From: Bacteroidia bacterium
GTDB taxonomy: Bacteria; Bacteroidota; Bacteroidia; Bacteroidales; Paludibacteraceae
Reading direction: 5' to 3'
Length of the DNA: 64,000 nt
NCBI GenBank assembly: GCA_009930305.1
Contig: RZYM01000001.1
Coordinates: 1 to 64,000 of the forward strand
The first letter of the stretch is position 1. The number at the start of each line of letters is the position of its first letter. This document shows, piece after piece, positions 1-9,853 of the stretch. The notes beneath the pieces were generated by a model. That model saw nothing but the letters and a program-made list of their open reading frames with translations, made no database searches and was not told the origin of the DNA. A program made the position numbers and the translations under genes.

Positions 1-515
1 AATATCGCCTCCTTCGCATGGAGCCGCACTGGCACTAACTGTTATAACCGGTGTTGTCTTTACTGTTTGAGTATATGCAACTTCTGCTGATTCGCAACCA
101 CCAACTGTTGCTTTAACTGTTCCTGAATAAGTCGTACCGCTTGTTACATTATTTACTGTTGCTACATTGGTTGATGATGATGCATCACCGGTCCAAGTAT
201 AAGTTGCACCGGCTAGTGAAGTTGCAGTAAAAGTAATATCGCCTCCTTCACATGGAGCAGCACTTGCACTAACTGTTATTACCGGACTTGTTTTTGCTGT
301 TTGTGTATATGGAACTTCTGCTGATTCACAACCACCAACTGTTGCTTTAACTGTTCCTGAATAAGTTGTACCACTTGTTACATTATTTACAGTTGCTACA
401 TTTGTTGCTGATGATGCATTACCTGTCCAAGTATATGTTGCACCGGCTAATGAAGTTGCGGTAAAAGTAATATCGCCTCCTTCACATGGAGCGGCACTGG
501 CTGATACACTTATTA
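1..515 (-). repeat. Tandem 234-base (78-codon) Ig-like module repeats inside the adhesin gene
   Basis: The same sequence block restarts at positions 1, 235 and 469, an exact period of 234 bases or 78 codons. By eye, units 1-234 and 235-468 agree at roughly nine of ten bases, including many synonymous positions. The third copy diverges after about 515. The array continues past the left edge, so the copy number is unknown. Each unit encodes one Ig-like module with two cysteines. Confidence 0.9.
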
Positions 516-3500
516 CAGGAATGTCATCAACTGTAATAGTAACAGGAACTCGAGCGCTTTCACAATTAGGTGATGCTATCTGTTTCTGACTTACGTATTT
601 AGTATATGTGTCTGATGTTGTTGTAGATTGAGTTGGAGTTGTTGTGGATGGTGTTCCTCCTGTAGAGGCATCATACCACTGTAGTTCATAACCACTAGAA
701 GCAGTAGCTTTATAACTTACATTTCCACTATTCTGGCAAACTGATTGATCTTCTATACTCGGAGCATCAGGTAATGCGCTAACTACTATCTCAACAGCTA
801 TACGATCACCTTCACAACAATCTGATCCTGATGTTTTTTGAGCTACATATTTAGTATATGTACCGGCTGTTGTTGTAGATTGAGTTGGAGTTGTTGTGGT
901 ACCGGTACCTCCTGTAGAAGCATCATACCATAACAATGCACAAGTTGGACAATCATTTTGAGTTGCTTGATAACTAAGGTTACCACTATTTAGGCAAACT
1001 GATTGATTTACAATATTTGGGATTTTAGGACGAGTACAAGGCACGCAAGTAACTGTAGATACATTGGTAATTGTGTAAACAGTACAAGTTTCTGTGTTGT
1101 GATTAACTACTTTTTCTGCCTCTATCTGATCTTTTGCAACAATAACACGATATAATGCTGTTTCACCATCTACTGTTTGCGCATTATAACTATCACTACT
1201 GATACCTGATGCGCCATTTACAATAGTCCAAGTTACTCCACCATTTGTACTTTTCTGCCATAAATAATATGGCGTACTCGTTCCAAAGAATGTAAATGCA
1301 TTTCCTCTCAATTCTGTAGTTAATGATACTGTAGAACCACATGCAGGATTTGCATCAATATTTGGAGCATCAGCATACAAATAAGCTTCTGCATTACATA
1401 CCGAAACAGCAATGTCGTCTAACACTACGTCGTTACCGCCACCGGCTAAACCTGTATTATAAATTCTAATAATTACAGATGTTGCATTTTCCGGAGCAAA
1501 AGAAGTACCAAAATTAAGCCAATGAGCCATAGCGAAATCATTGATATCTCCTGTCTGACCTTGACCTAAGATATTACTTGTAGCTGCATCTACTATTTCA
1601 AACTTAAAACTTGAAGGTAAACCTCCGGGAGATATGTTTGATGCATACAATGATAAATTATAATAGGTTGACTGACAAAAACCGCCTGCCGGTGTAATTG
1701 TCTGTTCATAGATTAATACAGGCGGAGTTAAAGTTTTATTTACATTTATTACTAAGAAGCCTCCATTTACATCACCTGTATGATCAGTCTTATTACCTGG
1801 CCAATCTAATGATTGATTTGCATCTGACGAATTAGATACTACTGCATAAAAACCATCGTCAATTTTATTTGGAGTTGGCTGAAATGTATGGTTATTTACG
1901 TTTGGATTTGTCCATCTTCCTGTTCCGGTTCCAAACGTTTCAATCCAAACATCATCTTGTTCATCCAATTTTGTACAACAAACCTGACCTAATAATATAA
2001 ATGTGTTAGACCATGAAACATCTCCCACATTTCTTACTCTGTACCATGTATTTCCGAGCGAAGCGGTCGTTTCAACACTTACGGTGCTACCCGGAAATGA
2101 AGTCCAGTTAGTATTATCTGAAGATTTTTCCCACTCATACTGAGTTTCAACAAAACCAACTGCCTTTAATGTAACCGGTGAATCTTCACAAAAAACTGAT
2201 ACTCCAGTTGTTGTTTCTATTCCTTTTTGTAAGCAAGAATAAAAGTTAAAATCACTAATAGCATACGCAGAACAATTTGCAGCAAATCGAGCATTAAGAG
2301 TATACGATACTTGTGCTCCCGCCGGAACAGCTACTGTATAACTATAACTATAAGATCCTCCTACAGGCACTTCTATATATTCAGTAATAGGCGAAGCTCC
2401 GTTAACATAAATCAAGAACTGAAATTGTCGTTTTTCTCCAAAACTTGGCTGAGCACAAGTAGAAACTAAATCTTCTATTGTAAAAGCTATTTTTGTACTT
2501 CCAACATCCAAATTAGTACGCTTATAGTTGAAAATGGTAGATAGAGCACCATTAGGGTCTTCTTTTAATGCAAATACCAAACGATTTTTACCATCTGTTT
2601 TACGAGTATAAGTACCATTCAAAACTTTTGGATTGCTAACTATGGCATACTCGTTTTGAGTAATCGTTTCGTGGAAATAACCATTACTATATGCTTCTGC
2701 AAATGATTCATTCATATTAAATGAACCGGCTACTGCTATTTCTGATAAAGTATGGTTATACTCGTCTGTTTGCGTAAATGTTGAAAATGTTGTACCTCCT
2801 GACAATGATGTTGTACAAGTACCAGTACTAGTCATTTCAAATGGGACATCAGTCAAAATTGTGGGAATATCAGCTCCACCATGAGGTTGCTGTACAGTTG
2901 AACAAATTGCAGATACGCTGTTAGAAGATGTATTTCCGCACGCATCCATAGCTTTAATTGTAAATTGATAAGTAGTTTCGGGAGTTAAACCTGTAACTGT
3001 TATTTCATTAATACCCTCAAGATTTACAGTAGTCGAATTATATGAAACTTGATAGCCCGAAACACCTGCACCGCTTGATGAAACATTTAATGTTATTGTT
3101 GTTCCACCGGCAGTACCGCATGAGGCTGTACCCATTGAAATTGGAGAAGACTGTAATTTAATACCTGTTACAGTCTTGGTTGTCGAAAAATTATTTAATG
3201 CATCGTAAGCCTTAATTGTTGCTGTGTAATTTGATCCGCTTGTCAATACTATTCCGCATGATGCCAAAGGAACAGAAATAACACCATCATGATTTGTTAC
3301 AACTGATGTTAATGGTATTGTTAATTCACAAACAGGTATTGAATTTAAACTTACAACATATCCCGCTACACCTGTACCATTGTCTGTAGTTGAAACTTGC
3401 AAACCGAAAGCATCTGTACCTCCACAAGTCATGGTTGGATCTGCGTTCCATATAGGAGGATCCGGATCTTCTTGACACCAATTTAAATCTATGCCATTTA

Positions 3501-4449
3501 CAGTCGAAAAAACAATCTCACCCGGCATATTAACATACAACGGAGTGTAAAATTTAGGATCTGTTGTTGAGATAATAGGGCCTATTAACATTTCTGTTTT
3601 AGCCGGATTAATCACAATGGTGTATGTATTCAGAGCTTTACCTACAGTACCATTAACGTTGATATATGAGCCACCTATACCAACAAAATCTTGCCCCGTG
3701 ATTTTTATATAATAATCACCATTTCTTATTATTGATGAAAATATTATTGTTTTTCCACCGCTGGTCAAGCTAAGATCAGGATCACATGCAGGTGCAACGG
3801 TAGTCGTAATGGCCTTAGTAGCAGAAGCCGATCCTTCAGAATTAGACACACTTACAACTACAGTATGATTTCCAACTGTTAAAGCGGCATCATTAATAAC
3901 TAATTTACCGGTAGTATAAGTATAAGAAGAACTCGACAATGTATTACCATCTAAAGTTACAGATGATATTGTTGGAGCGGGGACTCCTCCAACTGTCATA
4001 TTTAATGTTGCAGTACCTATTACAGATGTATATGAATCAATAGTCAAAGATGGAGATACCGGGGTTGTTGAGCAAGTTGATGTTGAAGTAAAAGTACTTC
4101 CGGTAAAAGTTACTTTACCGCAATCACCATTAGTATATGTAAGAATGATTGTTGTTACATCAGACCCAATGGGAGCTGCATTCATTGCACAATACAAATA
4201 ACCAGGAGTTGGATTTTGTACAGTAATTGATGTTATAGCAACATTTGTACTTGTTACTGATACTGTATAGTCTGATGTGTTTTGAGGATAAGTTCCCGGA
4301 TAGCCATTGAATTGAAGCATTGCACCAGCTCCGGCAATGCTAGATCCTGATGTAAAAACAATATCAGCAGCAAATGTATTTATTGGTGCGAATACAAAAG
4401 ATACAAGCACGCAAAAGATTCGTATAAACGATGTAATTTTTTTATTCAT
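1..4449 (-). CDS. Giant repeat-rich surface/secreted adhesin-like protein, 3' part beyond the left edge
   Basis: This reading frame is open for 1483 codons from an ATG at 4449-4447 to the window edge, with no stop, so it is a partial gene. It starts with a signal peptide (MNKK, hydrophobic core FCVLVSFVFA, likely cut after NTFA near residue 27). Residues about 30-320 are beta-rich Ig/TIG-like sequence. Residues about 325-520 look like two fibronectin-III-like modules (motif GLTPETTYQFTIKA). Around residue 836 a galactose-binding or CUB-like section begins (WIETFGTG). From about residue 1150 come two Ig-like modules of 84 residues with YDASTGG, then tandem 78-residue modules with CEGGDITFTA and GGCESAEV. 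Large Bacteroidota proteins of this type are usually exported by T9SS or anchored at the surface. The C-terminal sorting signal would lie outside the window, so the export route is inference. No specific ligand can be named. Confidence 0.85.
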   Translation of the reverse strand, partial: MNKKITSFIRIFCVLVSFVFAPINTFAADIVFTSGSSIAGAGAMLQFNGYPGTYPQNTSDYTVSVTSTNVAITSITVQNPTPGYLYCAMNAAPIGSDVTTIILTYTNGDCGKVTFTGSTFTSTSTCSTTPVSPSLTIDSYTSVIGTATLNMTVGGVPAPTISSVTLDGNTLSSSSYTYTTGKLVINDAALTVGNHTVVVSVSNSEGSASATKAITTTVAPACDPDLSLTSGGKTIIFSSIIRNGDYYIKITGQDFVGIGGSYINVNGTVGKALNTYTIVINPAKTEMLIGPIISTTDPKFYTPLYVNMPGEIVFSTVNGIDLNWCQEDPDPPIWNADPTMTCGGTDAFGLQVSTTDNGTGVAGYVVSLNSIPVCELTIPLTSVVTNHDGVISVPLASCGIVLTSGSNYTATIKAYDALNNFSTTKTVTGIKLQSSPISMGTASCGTAGGTTITLNVSSSGAGVSGYQVSYNSTTVNLEGINEITVTGLTPETTYQFTIKAMDACGNTSSNSVSAICSTVQQPHGGADIPTILTDVPFEMTSTGTCTTSLSGGTTFSTFTQTDEYNHTLSEIAVAGSFNMNESFAEAYSNGYFHETITQNEYAIVSNPKVLNGTYTRKTDGKNRLVFALKEDPNGALSTIFNYKRTNLDVGSTKIAFTIEDLVSTCAQPSFGEKRQFQFLIYVNGASPITEYIEVPVGGSYSYSYTVAVPAGAQVSYTLNARFAANCSAYAISDFNFYSCLQKGIETTTGVSVFCEDSPVTLKAVGFVETQYEWEKSSDNTNWTSFPGSTVSVETTASLGNTWYRVRNVGDVSWSNTFILLGQVCCTKLDEQDDVWIETFGTGTGRWTNPNVNNHTFQPTPNKIDDGFYAVVSNSSDANQSLDWPGNKTDHTGDVNGGFLVINVNKTLTPPVLIYEQTITPAGGFCQSTYYNLSLYASNISPGGLPSSFKFEIVDAATSNILGQGQTGDINDFAMAHWLNFGTSFAPENATSVIIRIYNTGLAGGGNDVVLDDIAVSVCNAEAYLYADAPNIDANPACGSTVSLTTELRGNAFTFFGTSTPYYLWQKSTNGGVTWTIVNGASGISSDSYNAQTVDGETALYRVIVAKDQIEAEKVVNHNTETCTVYTITNVSTVTCVPCTRPKIPNIVNQSVCLNSGNLSYQATQNDCPTCALLWYDASTGGTGTTTTPTQSTTTAGTYTKYVAQKTSGSDCCEGDRIAVEIVVSALPDAPSIEDQSVCQNSGNVSYKATASSGYELQWYDASTGGTPSTTTPTQSTTTSDTYTKYVSQKQIASPNCESARVPVTITVDDIPVISVSASAAPCEGGDITFTATSLAGATYTWTGNASSATNVATVNNVTSGTTYSGTVKATVGGCESAEVPYTQTAKTSPVITVSASAAPCEGGDITFTATSLAGATYTWTGDASSSTNVATVNNVTSGTTYSGTVKATVGGCESAEVAYTQTVKTTPVITVSASAAPCEGGDI
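583..945 (-). repeat. Pair of 84-codon Ig-like modules in the adhesin gene
   Basis: Two related segments begin near 593 and 845, a spacing of 252 bases (84 codons). They share long near-identical stretches that encode YDASTGG followed by a threonine-rich linker and TYTKYVAQK or TYTKYVSQK. They are a different module type from the 78-codon repeats to their left. Confidence 0.8.
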
Positions 4450-5066
4450 AGCACCGGCATTGATTTTTAGTTTTCATACAATACGCACAATTGTATAAAT
4501 TTGATGATTTACATCAACTATGCACAACAAATTCCGACAGCCCTGATTTAAGGTCAAAGAAATGCACACAAAATTAATTTTAATAATTTGCAATCGTTTG
4601 TAAATATACTAATTAAAATTACACAAAAATACATCTACTTTCTTCATTCTAATTCATCAACAATTTCTCAATTTTTTACAATTATTTAATTTATAGATGT
4701 TTAATTTCCATTGTTTCTCAAAATATAATATTTTTTTCTTTCTAATCATTAGGTCTATTACAATACAAAATATGTATCCGTTTTAAGAAAACAAAGAAAG
4801 CCTTATAAACCATCATTAAAATACAAACACATAACAAGCTATAATTAGTATCCAAGTACTATATTTATTTTCAGAAATTTAATCTTTCTACTATTAGCCT
4901 TTCTTTTTTGTCGAAATGTCAAATTATAACATTATTTAGTTTCTGGTATATGTTATTTTTCTCAAACTGTCGAAATTAAGGCATAACAAAGATAATATTT
5001 TGTTGCAGATAGACGAAAATCTACGTAACTTTGCGCAAATTTTTATAAGCAATAAAATCAACAGTC
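4450..5066. other. AT-rich divergent intergenic region between the adhesin and asd
   Basis: This 617-base stretch lies between divergently transcribed genes. I see no open reading frame with coding character and no structured RNA. A minus-strand -7-like box (TAATTTTG, at 4569-4576) could serve the adhesin gene, but no -33 TTG sits at the usual distance from it. The asd promoter occupies the right end. The rest is very A/T-rich with no recognisable repeat. Confidence 0.6.
5003..5033 (+). promoter_or_regulatory. Predicted sigma-ABfr promoter of asd-aroB
   Basis: TTG at 5003-5005, a 20-base spacer, then TAACTTTG at 5026-5033, matching the Bacteroides -33/-7 consensus (TTTG, about 19 bases, TAnnTTTG). 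It lies 33 bases upstream of the asd start codon. Confidence 0.65.
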
Positions 5067-6080
5067 ATGAATGTAGCTATTGTCGGAGCTAGTGGTGCAG
5101 TAGGACAAGAATTTATGAAAGTCCTGGCAGAACGTCAATTTCCAATTGACGAATTAGTATTATTTGGATCATCACGCAGTGCAGGTAGCAAATGCACTTT
5201 TAATGGTAAACAACATATCATTAAGGAGTTAAAACACGGAGATGATTTCAAAAACATTGATATTGCATTCACATCAGCCGGGGCAGGCATTTCAAAAGAG
5301 TTTGAAAAAGACATCACAAAATTCGGAACTGTAATGATTGACAATTCAAGTGCATTTCGCATGGATACAGATGTTCCTTTAGTTGTTCCTGAAGTTAATG
5401 CAGCTGATGCAAAAATTCGTGCTAGAGGAGTTATTGCAAATCCTAATTGTACAACAATTCAAATGGTTGTAGCATTAAAGGCAATTGAAAACATTTCACA
5501 CATAAAGAAAGTTCATGTTTCAACATATCAAGCAGCGAGCGGCGCAGGAGCAGCTGCAATGGCAGAATTGGAATTGCAATATAAACAAGTATTGACAGGC
5601 GAAGCTGTTACCGTTAACAAATTTGCTTATCAATTAGCTTATAATCTTATTCCACAAATAGACGTCTTTACAGAAAACGGCTATACAAAAGAAGAGATGA
5701 AGATGTACAATGAAACACGCAAAATCATGCACTCAGACATAGAAGTTAGCGCAACATGCGTTCGCGTACCTTCACTTCGCGCACACTCTGAATCTATTTG
5801 GGTAGAGACAGTAACACCCGTTTCTGTAGAGCAGGCACGTAAAGCCTTTTCAACAGCAGAAGGAGTTGTATTAAAAGACAATCCTACTGAAAAAGAATAC
5901 CCTATGCCACTATTCTTATCAGGTAAAGACGATATTTATGTTGGAAGAATAAGAAAAGACATCTCAAATGCTAATGGATTAGCATTCTGGTGTGTTGGAG
6001 ACCAAATTAGAAAAGGTGCAGCACTAAACGCAGTTCAAATTGCAGAATATCTAATCAAAGAAGGTGACATCAAAAAATAA
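5067..6080 (+). CDS. asd: Aspartate-semialdehyde dehydrogenase
   Basis: This enzyme reduces 4-aspartyl phosphate to aspartate semialdehyde with NADPH, the branch point to lysine/diaminopimelate, threonine and methionine. The 337-residue length is normal for the family. The N-terminal Rossmann motif GASGAVG is at residues 7-13 and the catalytic cysteine is Cys128 in [16 protein letters not shown] near residue 230 supplies the conserved arginine and histidine. The start is the first ATG after a good promoter. The 3' end overlaps the aroB start by 17 bases, so the two genes are probably translated from one mRNA. Confidence 0.96.
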   Translation: MNVAIVGASGAVGQEFMKVLAERQFPIDELVLFGSSRSAGSKCTFNGKQHIIKELKHGDDFKNIDIAFTSAGAGISKEFEKDITKFGTVMIDNSSAFRMDTDVPLVVPEVNAADAKIRARGVIANPNCTTIQMVVALKAIENISHIKKVHVSTYQAASGAGAAAMAELELQYKQVLTGEAVTVNKFAYQLAYNLIPQIDVFTENGYTKEEMKMYNETRKIMHSDIEVSATCVRVPSLRAHSESIWVETVTPVSVEQARKAFSTAEGVVLKDNPTEKEYPMPLFLSGKDDIYVGRIRKDISNANGLAFWCVGDQIRKGAALNAVQIAEYLIKEGDIKK

Positions 6081-7131
6081 CATTATATTTTGCAAGGATT
6101 TTGTTTCCGATGTTAACGCCCAAATTCAGGGTGTTTCATTGGAACAATTGTTTATATTGACCGATACAGGAAGCAAAAAACATTGTTATTCGGCGCTAAT
6201 GCAAGTAAGTGCCTTAAAGAATGCGCATCTAATTGAAATTCCTGCCGGAGATGATAGCAAAAATATAAATACCGTAGTATCTGTTTGGCAATTCCTATGC
6301 GAGCATGGCGGAACTAGAAAATCCATGCTAATAAATCTGGGAGGAGGAATGATAACCGACCTTGGGGGATTTGCTGCCAATATCTTTAAACGAGGCATTA
6401 AATTTATAAATATACCTACTACACTTCTTGGTATGGTTGATGCCGCAGTAGGTGGAAAAACAGGTATTAATTTTAATGGATTAAAAAACGAAATAGGTGT
6501 AATACACTCGGCTTCATGCGTGCTGATTAATCCATCATTTTTACAATCTCTAGATAAAAATAATGTTCTGTCAGGATATGCAGAAATGCTTAAACATGGA
6601 TTACTATCGAACTATAAAGATTTGCAAGCATTACTAAATTTTGATATAAACGAACCTGACTTCAATAAATTAGGAGAAATGGTTCGTATTTCGATTGAAG
6701 TAAAAGAACATATTGTAGAGATTGATCCAGGAGAAAAAGGTCTTAGAAAAGCACTTAATTTAGGACATACTATAGGACACGCATTCGAAAGCTACTCTCA
6801 CACACAAGCAAGACCTATGCTTCACGGACATGCGATTGCATTAGGACTTATAGCAGAACTTTATTTATCATATAAATTCAAAGGATTTCCACAAGATAAA
6901 ATGATGCAGGTTGTAACATTTATCAAAGAGAATTACACTGCATTTGACATCACATGTAAAGATTACGATACTCTGTATGCTCTAATGCAACACGACAAGA
7001 AGAACTCCGATATTTCGCACGTCAATTTTACTTTACTATCTGAAGTAGGTAATATACATCCCGATTGCATCGTTGAAAAAGAAGACATATTTAACTCTTT
7101 AGATTTTTATCGCGACATAATGGGGATTTAA
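6064..7131 (+). CDS. aroB: 3-dehydroquinate synthase
   Basis: This is the second enzyme of the shikimate pathway, converting DAHP to 3-dehydroquinate with NAD+ and a divalent metal. At 355 residues it is of normal length. Diagnostic segments are [30 protein letters not shown], the metal-binding [21 protein letters not shown] and [10 protein letters not shown]. The start is a GTG at 6064 inside the end of asd; the next in-frame Met (about residue 47) would delete conserved sequence, so the GTG start is preferred. aroA of the same pathway is elsewhere in the window (45705-46928). Confidence 0.95.
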   Translation: MTSKNNIIFCKDFVSDVNAQIQGVSLEQLFILTDTGSKKHCYSALMQVSALKNAHLIEIPAGDDSKNINTVVSVWQFLCEHGGTRKSMLINLGGGMITDLGGFAANIFKRGIKFINIPTTLLGMVDAAVGGKTGINFNGLKNEIGVIHSASCVLINPSFLQSLDKNNVLSGYAEMLKHGLLSNYKDLQALLNFDINEPDFNKLGEMVRISIEVKEHIVEIDPGEKGLRKALNLGHTIGHAFESYSHTQARPMLHGHAIALGLIAELYLSYKFKGFPQDKMMQVVTFIKENYTAFDITCKDYDTLYALMQHDKKNSDISHVNFTLLSEVGNIHPDCIVEKEDIFNSLDFYRDIMGI

Positions 7132-7541
7132 TCTCTTTGCCGTCTAAAAATGAATTATTTACTTCATACTCCCGAGGGATGTGCCGCCAATTAAAAAATG
7201 TAATTAATGATGTAATTTTGAAGCATAAGCTTTCTTTCCTATTCTGCAAACAAAATTTCAGTTTGCATATTTTTCCATTTATTTATTAAAAAGACATAAC
7301 AACATTCGTAAATACAAATGTTGACAGCAAGCCGAAAAAAGAAAAGCAAAAAGCTGGACATATTTAAACGATTTAGTTGCGTTGAAAACAAAACTAGTAA
7401 AAAATCATTAACAAACAATCAAACTATTGAATTCAATATATGACTGTATCACATGAAAAAATTAGAAATCGCGACAACTCGATAAAATAAATTTCCTGAT
7501 TCAATCAAGTTTCAAATTACTTTTTTAAGAAATAAATTATT
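7132..7541. other. Intergenic left end of the putative carotenoid island
   Basis: These 410 bases between aroB and the next gene hold no convincing coding frame. The notable item is a 12-base copy of the tRNA-Arg 3' end at 7167-7178. The remainder is A/T-rich, with no clear promoter box or terminator. Confidence 0.6.
7167..7178 (-). repeat. 12-base copy of the tRNA-Arg(CCT) 3' end (candidate distal att site)
   Basis: TACTCCCGAGGG here is identical to 15671-15682, which is the complement of the last 12 bases of the tRNA-Arg(CCT) gene including its discriminator base. Both copies are in the same orientation, and identity stops at both edges. Integrases of the tyrosine family commonly use tRNA 3' ends as attachment sites and leave such a direct repeat at the far end of the element. 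Confidence 0.5.
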
Positions 7542-8699
7542 ATGAAATCATCGAAACAAAAAATCATTTTGACAGCGCAAATGCTACTAACTGTGTCAAT
7601 TCAATTAATGATGTCGCAAACTAAAGGTGTTGTAATTGATATAACAACCAAACAACCAATATCTTATGTAAGTATTTATACAAAGAATGCAGACTCCGTT
7701 TTAGGCTCGATGAGTAATGAACATGGTCAATTTGAAATAGATTTTTCTTTTAATACACTTTTTTTGTCGCATATCAATTATGAAAAAGTTGAGATAAGAA
7801 AAAAGAATGTTCAAGACACGATTTTTTTAATACCGACTTCTGTTTTATTAAACGAAGTAGTTGTGAATAAACGACAACCCAAGTGGATAAATACTGTATT
7901 ATCGAGATTAATAAAGGGAAAAGGAAAGAACTATCAAACATTAGAAGAAACTCTTTCATATAAGTATGAAACATATACTTTGACAGATTCCAATGGCTAT
8001 GCATTTAAAAGTAAAGGGAATATTGAATTTCCAAAGATAAAGAAAGATGTTCAATTTAAGATAGATGCTCAAAATAATACAATTAAATACAAGGATAAAA
8101 CTGCAGGTGTAGATTTCTCAAATTTAAGACGAATGTTATATGATGATTTTGTAAGTGGATTTAATAACAAATTTTTAAATGAATATGATTTCAGTCAAAA
8201 CAGTTCTTTTGTAAACAAAGACAAAAATATAATTCAATTGATATTTAACTCAAAAAAGTTTCAAGATGATGAAGGTTATATAGTTTTAGATACTTTAAAC
8301 AATGTTATTCTTGAAGCTGAAAAGAATTCAGGAACTGAATGTAATATCAAAACACAGACTTCAGCAATACTTAGAAGTGTGGCTGCATCTCGGGGCTTTA
8401 ATTATGATACATGGATTACAAAAAGCAACACAAAATACACTAAAATAGGAGAATGCTATTATATATCTGAGTGTAAATATAAGTTTTACATGAAGTCAAA
8501 TTACAAAAACAAAAAAGTTGATTCTAAATATTTTACTTCAATAGAGTCAAAATTGTTTCTTTCAAATCAAATTGAAAAGGCAAGTAAATCATTTATAATT
8601 ATTCCAAAACCCTATTATATAGTTGCTATTATGACAAAACCAATGAGATTGGAAGAGGAGGCTTTAAACAACGTTCCTGTTAGTTTTGAGGGTTTCTGA
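7542..8699 (+). CDS. Carboxypeptidase-regulatory-like domain protein of unknown function
   Basis: A 385-residue protein with an N-terminal hydrophobic segment (IILTAQMLLTVSIQLMMS) that probably acts as a signal peptide. Residues about 28-105 look like the CarboxypepD_reg-like beta-sandwich (GVVIDITTKQPISYVSIYTK, then STSVLLNEVVV), as found at the N-terminus of TonB-dependent receptors and DUF5686-type proteins. No TonB-dependent barrel follows; the rest is lysine- and asparagine-rich with no motif I know. The gene stands alone, is more A/T-rich in feel than its neighbours, and is followed by an unusual inverted repeat. It probably works in the cell envelope; I cannot assign a function. Confidence 0.7.
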   Translation: MKSSKQKIILTAQMLLTVSIQLMMSQTKGVVIDITTKQPISYVSIYTKNADSVLGSMSNEHGQFEIDFSFNTLFLSHINYEKVEIRKKNVQDTIFLIPTSVLLNEVVVNKRQPKWINTVLSRLIKGKGKNYQTLEETLSYKYETYTLTDSNGYAFKSKGNIEFPKIKKDVQFKIDAQNNTIKYKDKTAGVDFSNLRRMLYDDFVSGFNNKFLNEYDFSQNSSFVNKDKNIIQLIFNSKKFQDDEGYIVLDTLNNVILEAEKNSGTECNIKTQTSAILRSVAASRGFNYDTWITKSNTKYTKIGECYYISECKYKFYMKSNYKNKKVDSKYFTSIESKLFLSNQIEKASKSFIIIPKPYYIVAIMTKPMRLEEEALNNVPVSFEGF

Positions 8700-9009
8700 G
8701 TAAAAATGCCTAAGCTACAATAGCCGAATCCGTGTGATTAAGTAGGTTTTTCTCACGTATTTGCTTTTGTGTTGTTCGACAGTGATTAAGCCAACTATTC
8801 GGCTACTGCGCTTAGCCTCGGTCATTGTTATGTCTTTTTATTTTATTTTATTTGATTTATTAATATTTATACATATATATATGAATGAATGTTTTATATT
8901 TGTTTTGTAAATAATACATTAGAAATAAGAAAAAAAATCGTACAACTCAATTTTTACGTGAGAAATTGAAAACATAGATTTAAAATAAATAATTCTAATA
9001 TGTCTATAA
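8700..9009. other. Intergenic region with a long imperfect inverted repeat, upstream of crtB
   Basis: The left part (8708-8817) holds a spaced inverted repeat that is listed separately. The right part is extremely A/T-rich and contains a -7-like box TATATTTG at 8895-8902 that may start the carotenoid operon, but no TTG is present at the usual -33 distance. No coding frame is evident. Confidence 0.5.
8708..8817. repeat. Imperfect 22-base inverted repeat with internal direct repeat
   Basis: The left arm 8708-8729 (GCCTAAGCTACAATAGCCG followed by AAT) pairs with the right arm 8797-8817 (ATTCGGCTACTGCGCTTAGCC) across a loop of 67 bases. The 9-base core TAGCCGAAT/ATTCGGCTA is perfect and the outer part has mismatches and one bulge. 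Inside the loop GTGATTAAG occurs twice (8734-8742 and 8782-8790). The loop is too long and T-runs are absent for an ordinary terminator. Confidence 0.7.
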
Positions 9010-9852
9010 ATGAATGTTGAATTTTACATAGAGAATAGTTACAAACTATCTGAGCTGATTACGAAGGAGTACAGCACGTCTTTCTCAATGTCAACATCAT
9101 TGCTGGAAAAAGAGAAACGCAAAGCTATTTACGCTATTTATGGATTTGTTCGATTGGCAGATGAAATAGTAGACGGTTTTGATGGTTACGATAAGGATTT
9201 TTTGTTAAGCGACTTAAATGAGCATTTACAATATGCTTTAGAAAAAGGAATTAGCTCAAATACTATATTAGCAGCATTTGCCGATACAGTAAGAAAATAC
9301 AATATCTCACCAAAACACATTGAGGCATTCATGGAAAGCATGAAATACGACCTCACAAAAGCCGAATATACTAGTACCGAAGAATTGAATACATATATAT
9401 ATGGTTCAGCTGATGTGGTTGGTTTAATGTGCCTAAAAGTCTTTTGTAATGGGAATCAAGTACTATACGACCAATTAGAAAAATCGGCTCAGAAACTTGG
9501 TTCTGCGTTTCAGAAAGTTAATTTTCTCCGCGACTTAAAAGATGATAATAATGAACTGGGACGGTCTTATTTTCCTGAAATAACAAATAACAAATTCGAT
9601 AAGGATAGCAAACTGCTCATTGAGCAATCTATTGAGAATGATTTTAACGAAGCATGGTTTGGAATTAAACAGCTTCCGGGCAAATCAAAATTAGCTGTTG
9701 CTCTAGCCTATTTTTACTACAAAACACTATTCGATAAAATAAAAAAAACTAAGCCTGAAACAATACTCTCAAAACGAATACGGATAAACAACTTAAAAAA
9801 ATACCTTATTTTAGTAAGAGTTGGAGTGATGTACAAAACAAAACTCATTTGA
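9010..9852 (+). CDS. crtB: Phytoene synthase (squalene/phytoene synthase family)
   Basis: It condenses two geranylgeranyl diphosphates to phytoene, the first committed carotenoid step. Both prenyl-diphosphate-binding aspartate motifs are visible: DEIVD at residues 51-55 and D175-LKD-D179 (in RDLKDDNNELGRSYFP). The 280-residue length suits bacterial CrtB. It is the first gene of a same-strand operon; the next gene, idi, begins 1 base after its stop. The presence of crtI in the same operon argues for phytoene rather than squalene synthesis. Confidence 0.93.
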   Translation: MNVEFYIENSYKLSELITKEYSTSFSMSTSLLEKEKRKAIYAIYGFVRLADEIVDGFDGYDKDFLLSDLNEHLQYALEKGISSNTILAAFADTVRKYNISPKHIEAFMESMKYDLTKAEYTSTEELNTYIYGSADVVGLMCLKVFCNGNQVLYDQLEKSAQKLGSAFQKVNFLRDLKDDNNELGRSYFPEITNNKFDKDSKLLIEQSIENDFNEAWFGIKQLPGKSKLAVALAYFYYKTLFDKIKKTKPETILSKRIRINNLKKYLILVRVGVMYKTKLI

Positions 9853-9853
9853 A

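Noticed and set aside
1..515. Possible CRISPR or satellite array because of regular repeats
   Set aside because: The period is 234 bases, repeats are contiguous without unique spacers, and the minus-strand frame stays open across them, so they are protein-coding modules.
4480..5000. A non-coding RNA or hidden small gene in the long spacer before asd
   Set aside because: The stretch is A/T-rich with frequent stops and no stable paired structure visible by eye.
7167..7190. A degenerate full tRNA gene near 7170
   Set aside because: Similarity to tRNA-Arg stops sharply after 12 bases and no cloverleaf can be drawn, so it is not a tRNA pseudogene.
8708..8817. Integron attC site
   Set aside because: The fold resembles attC, but the GTT/AAC core triplets are missing and no integron integrase is seen; kept only as an unexplained inverted repeat.
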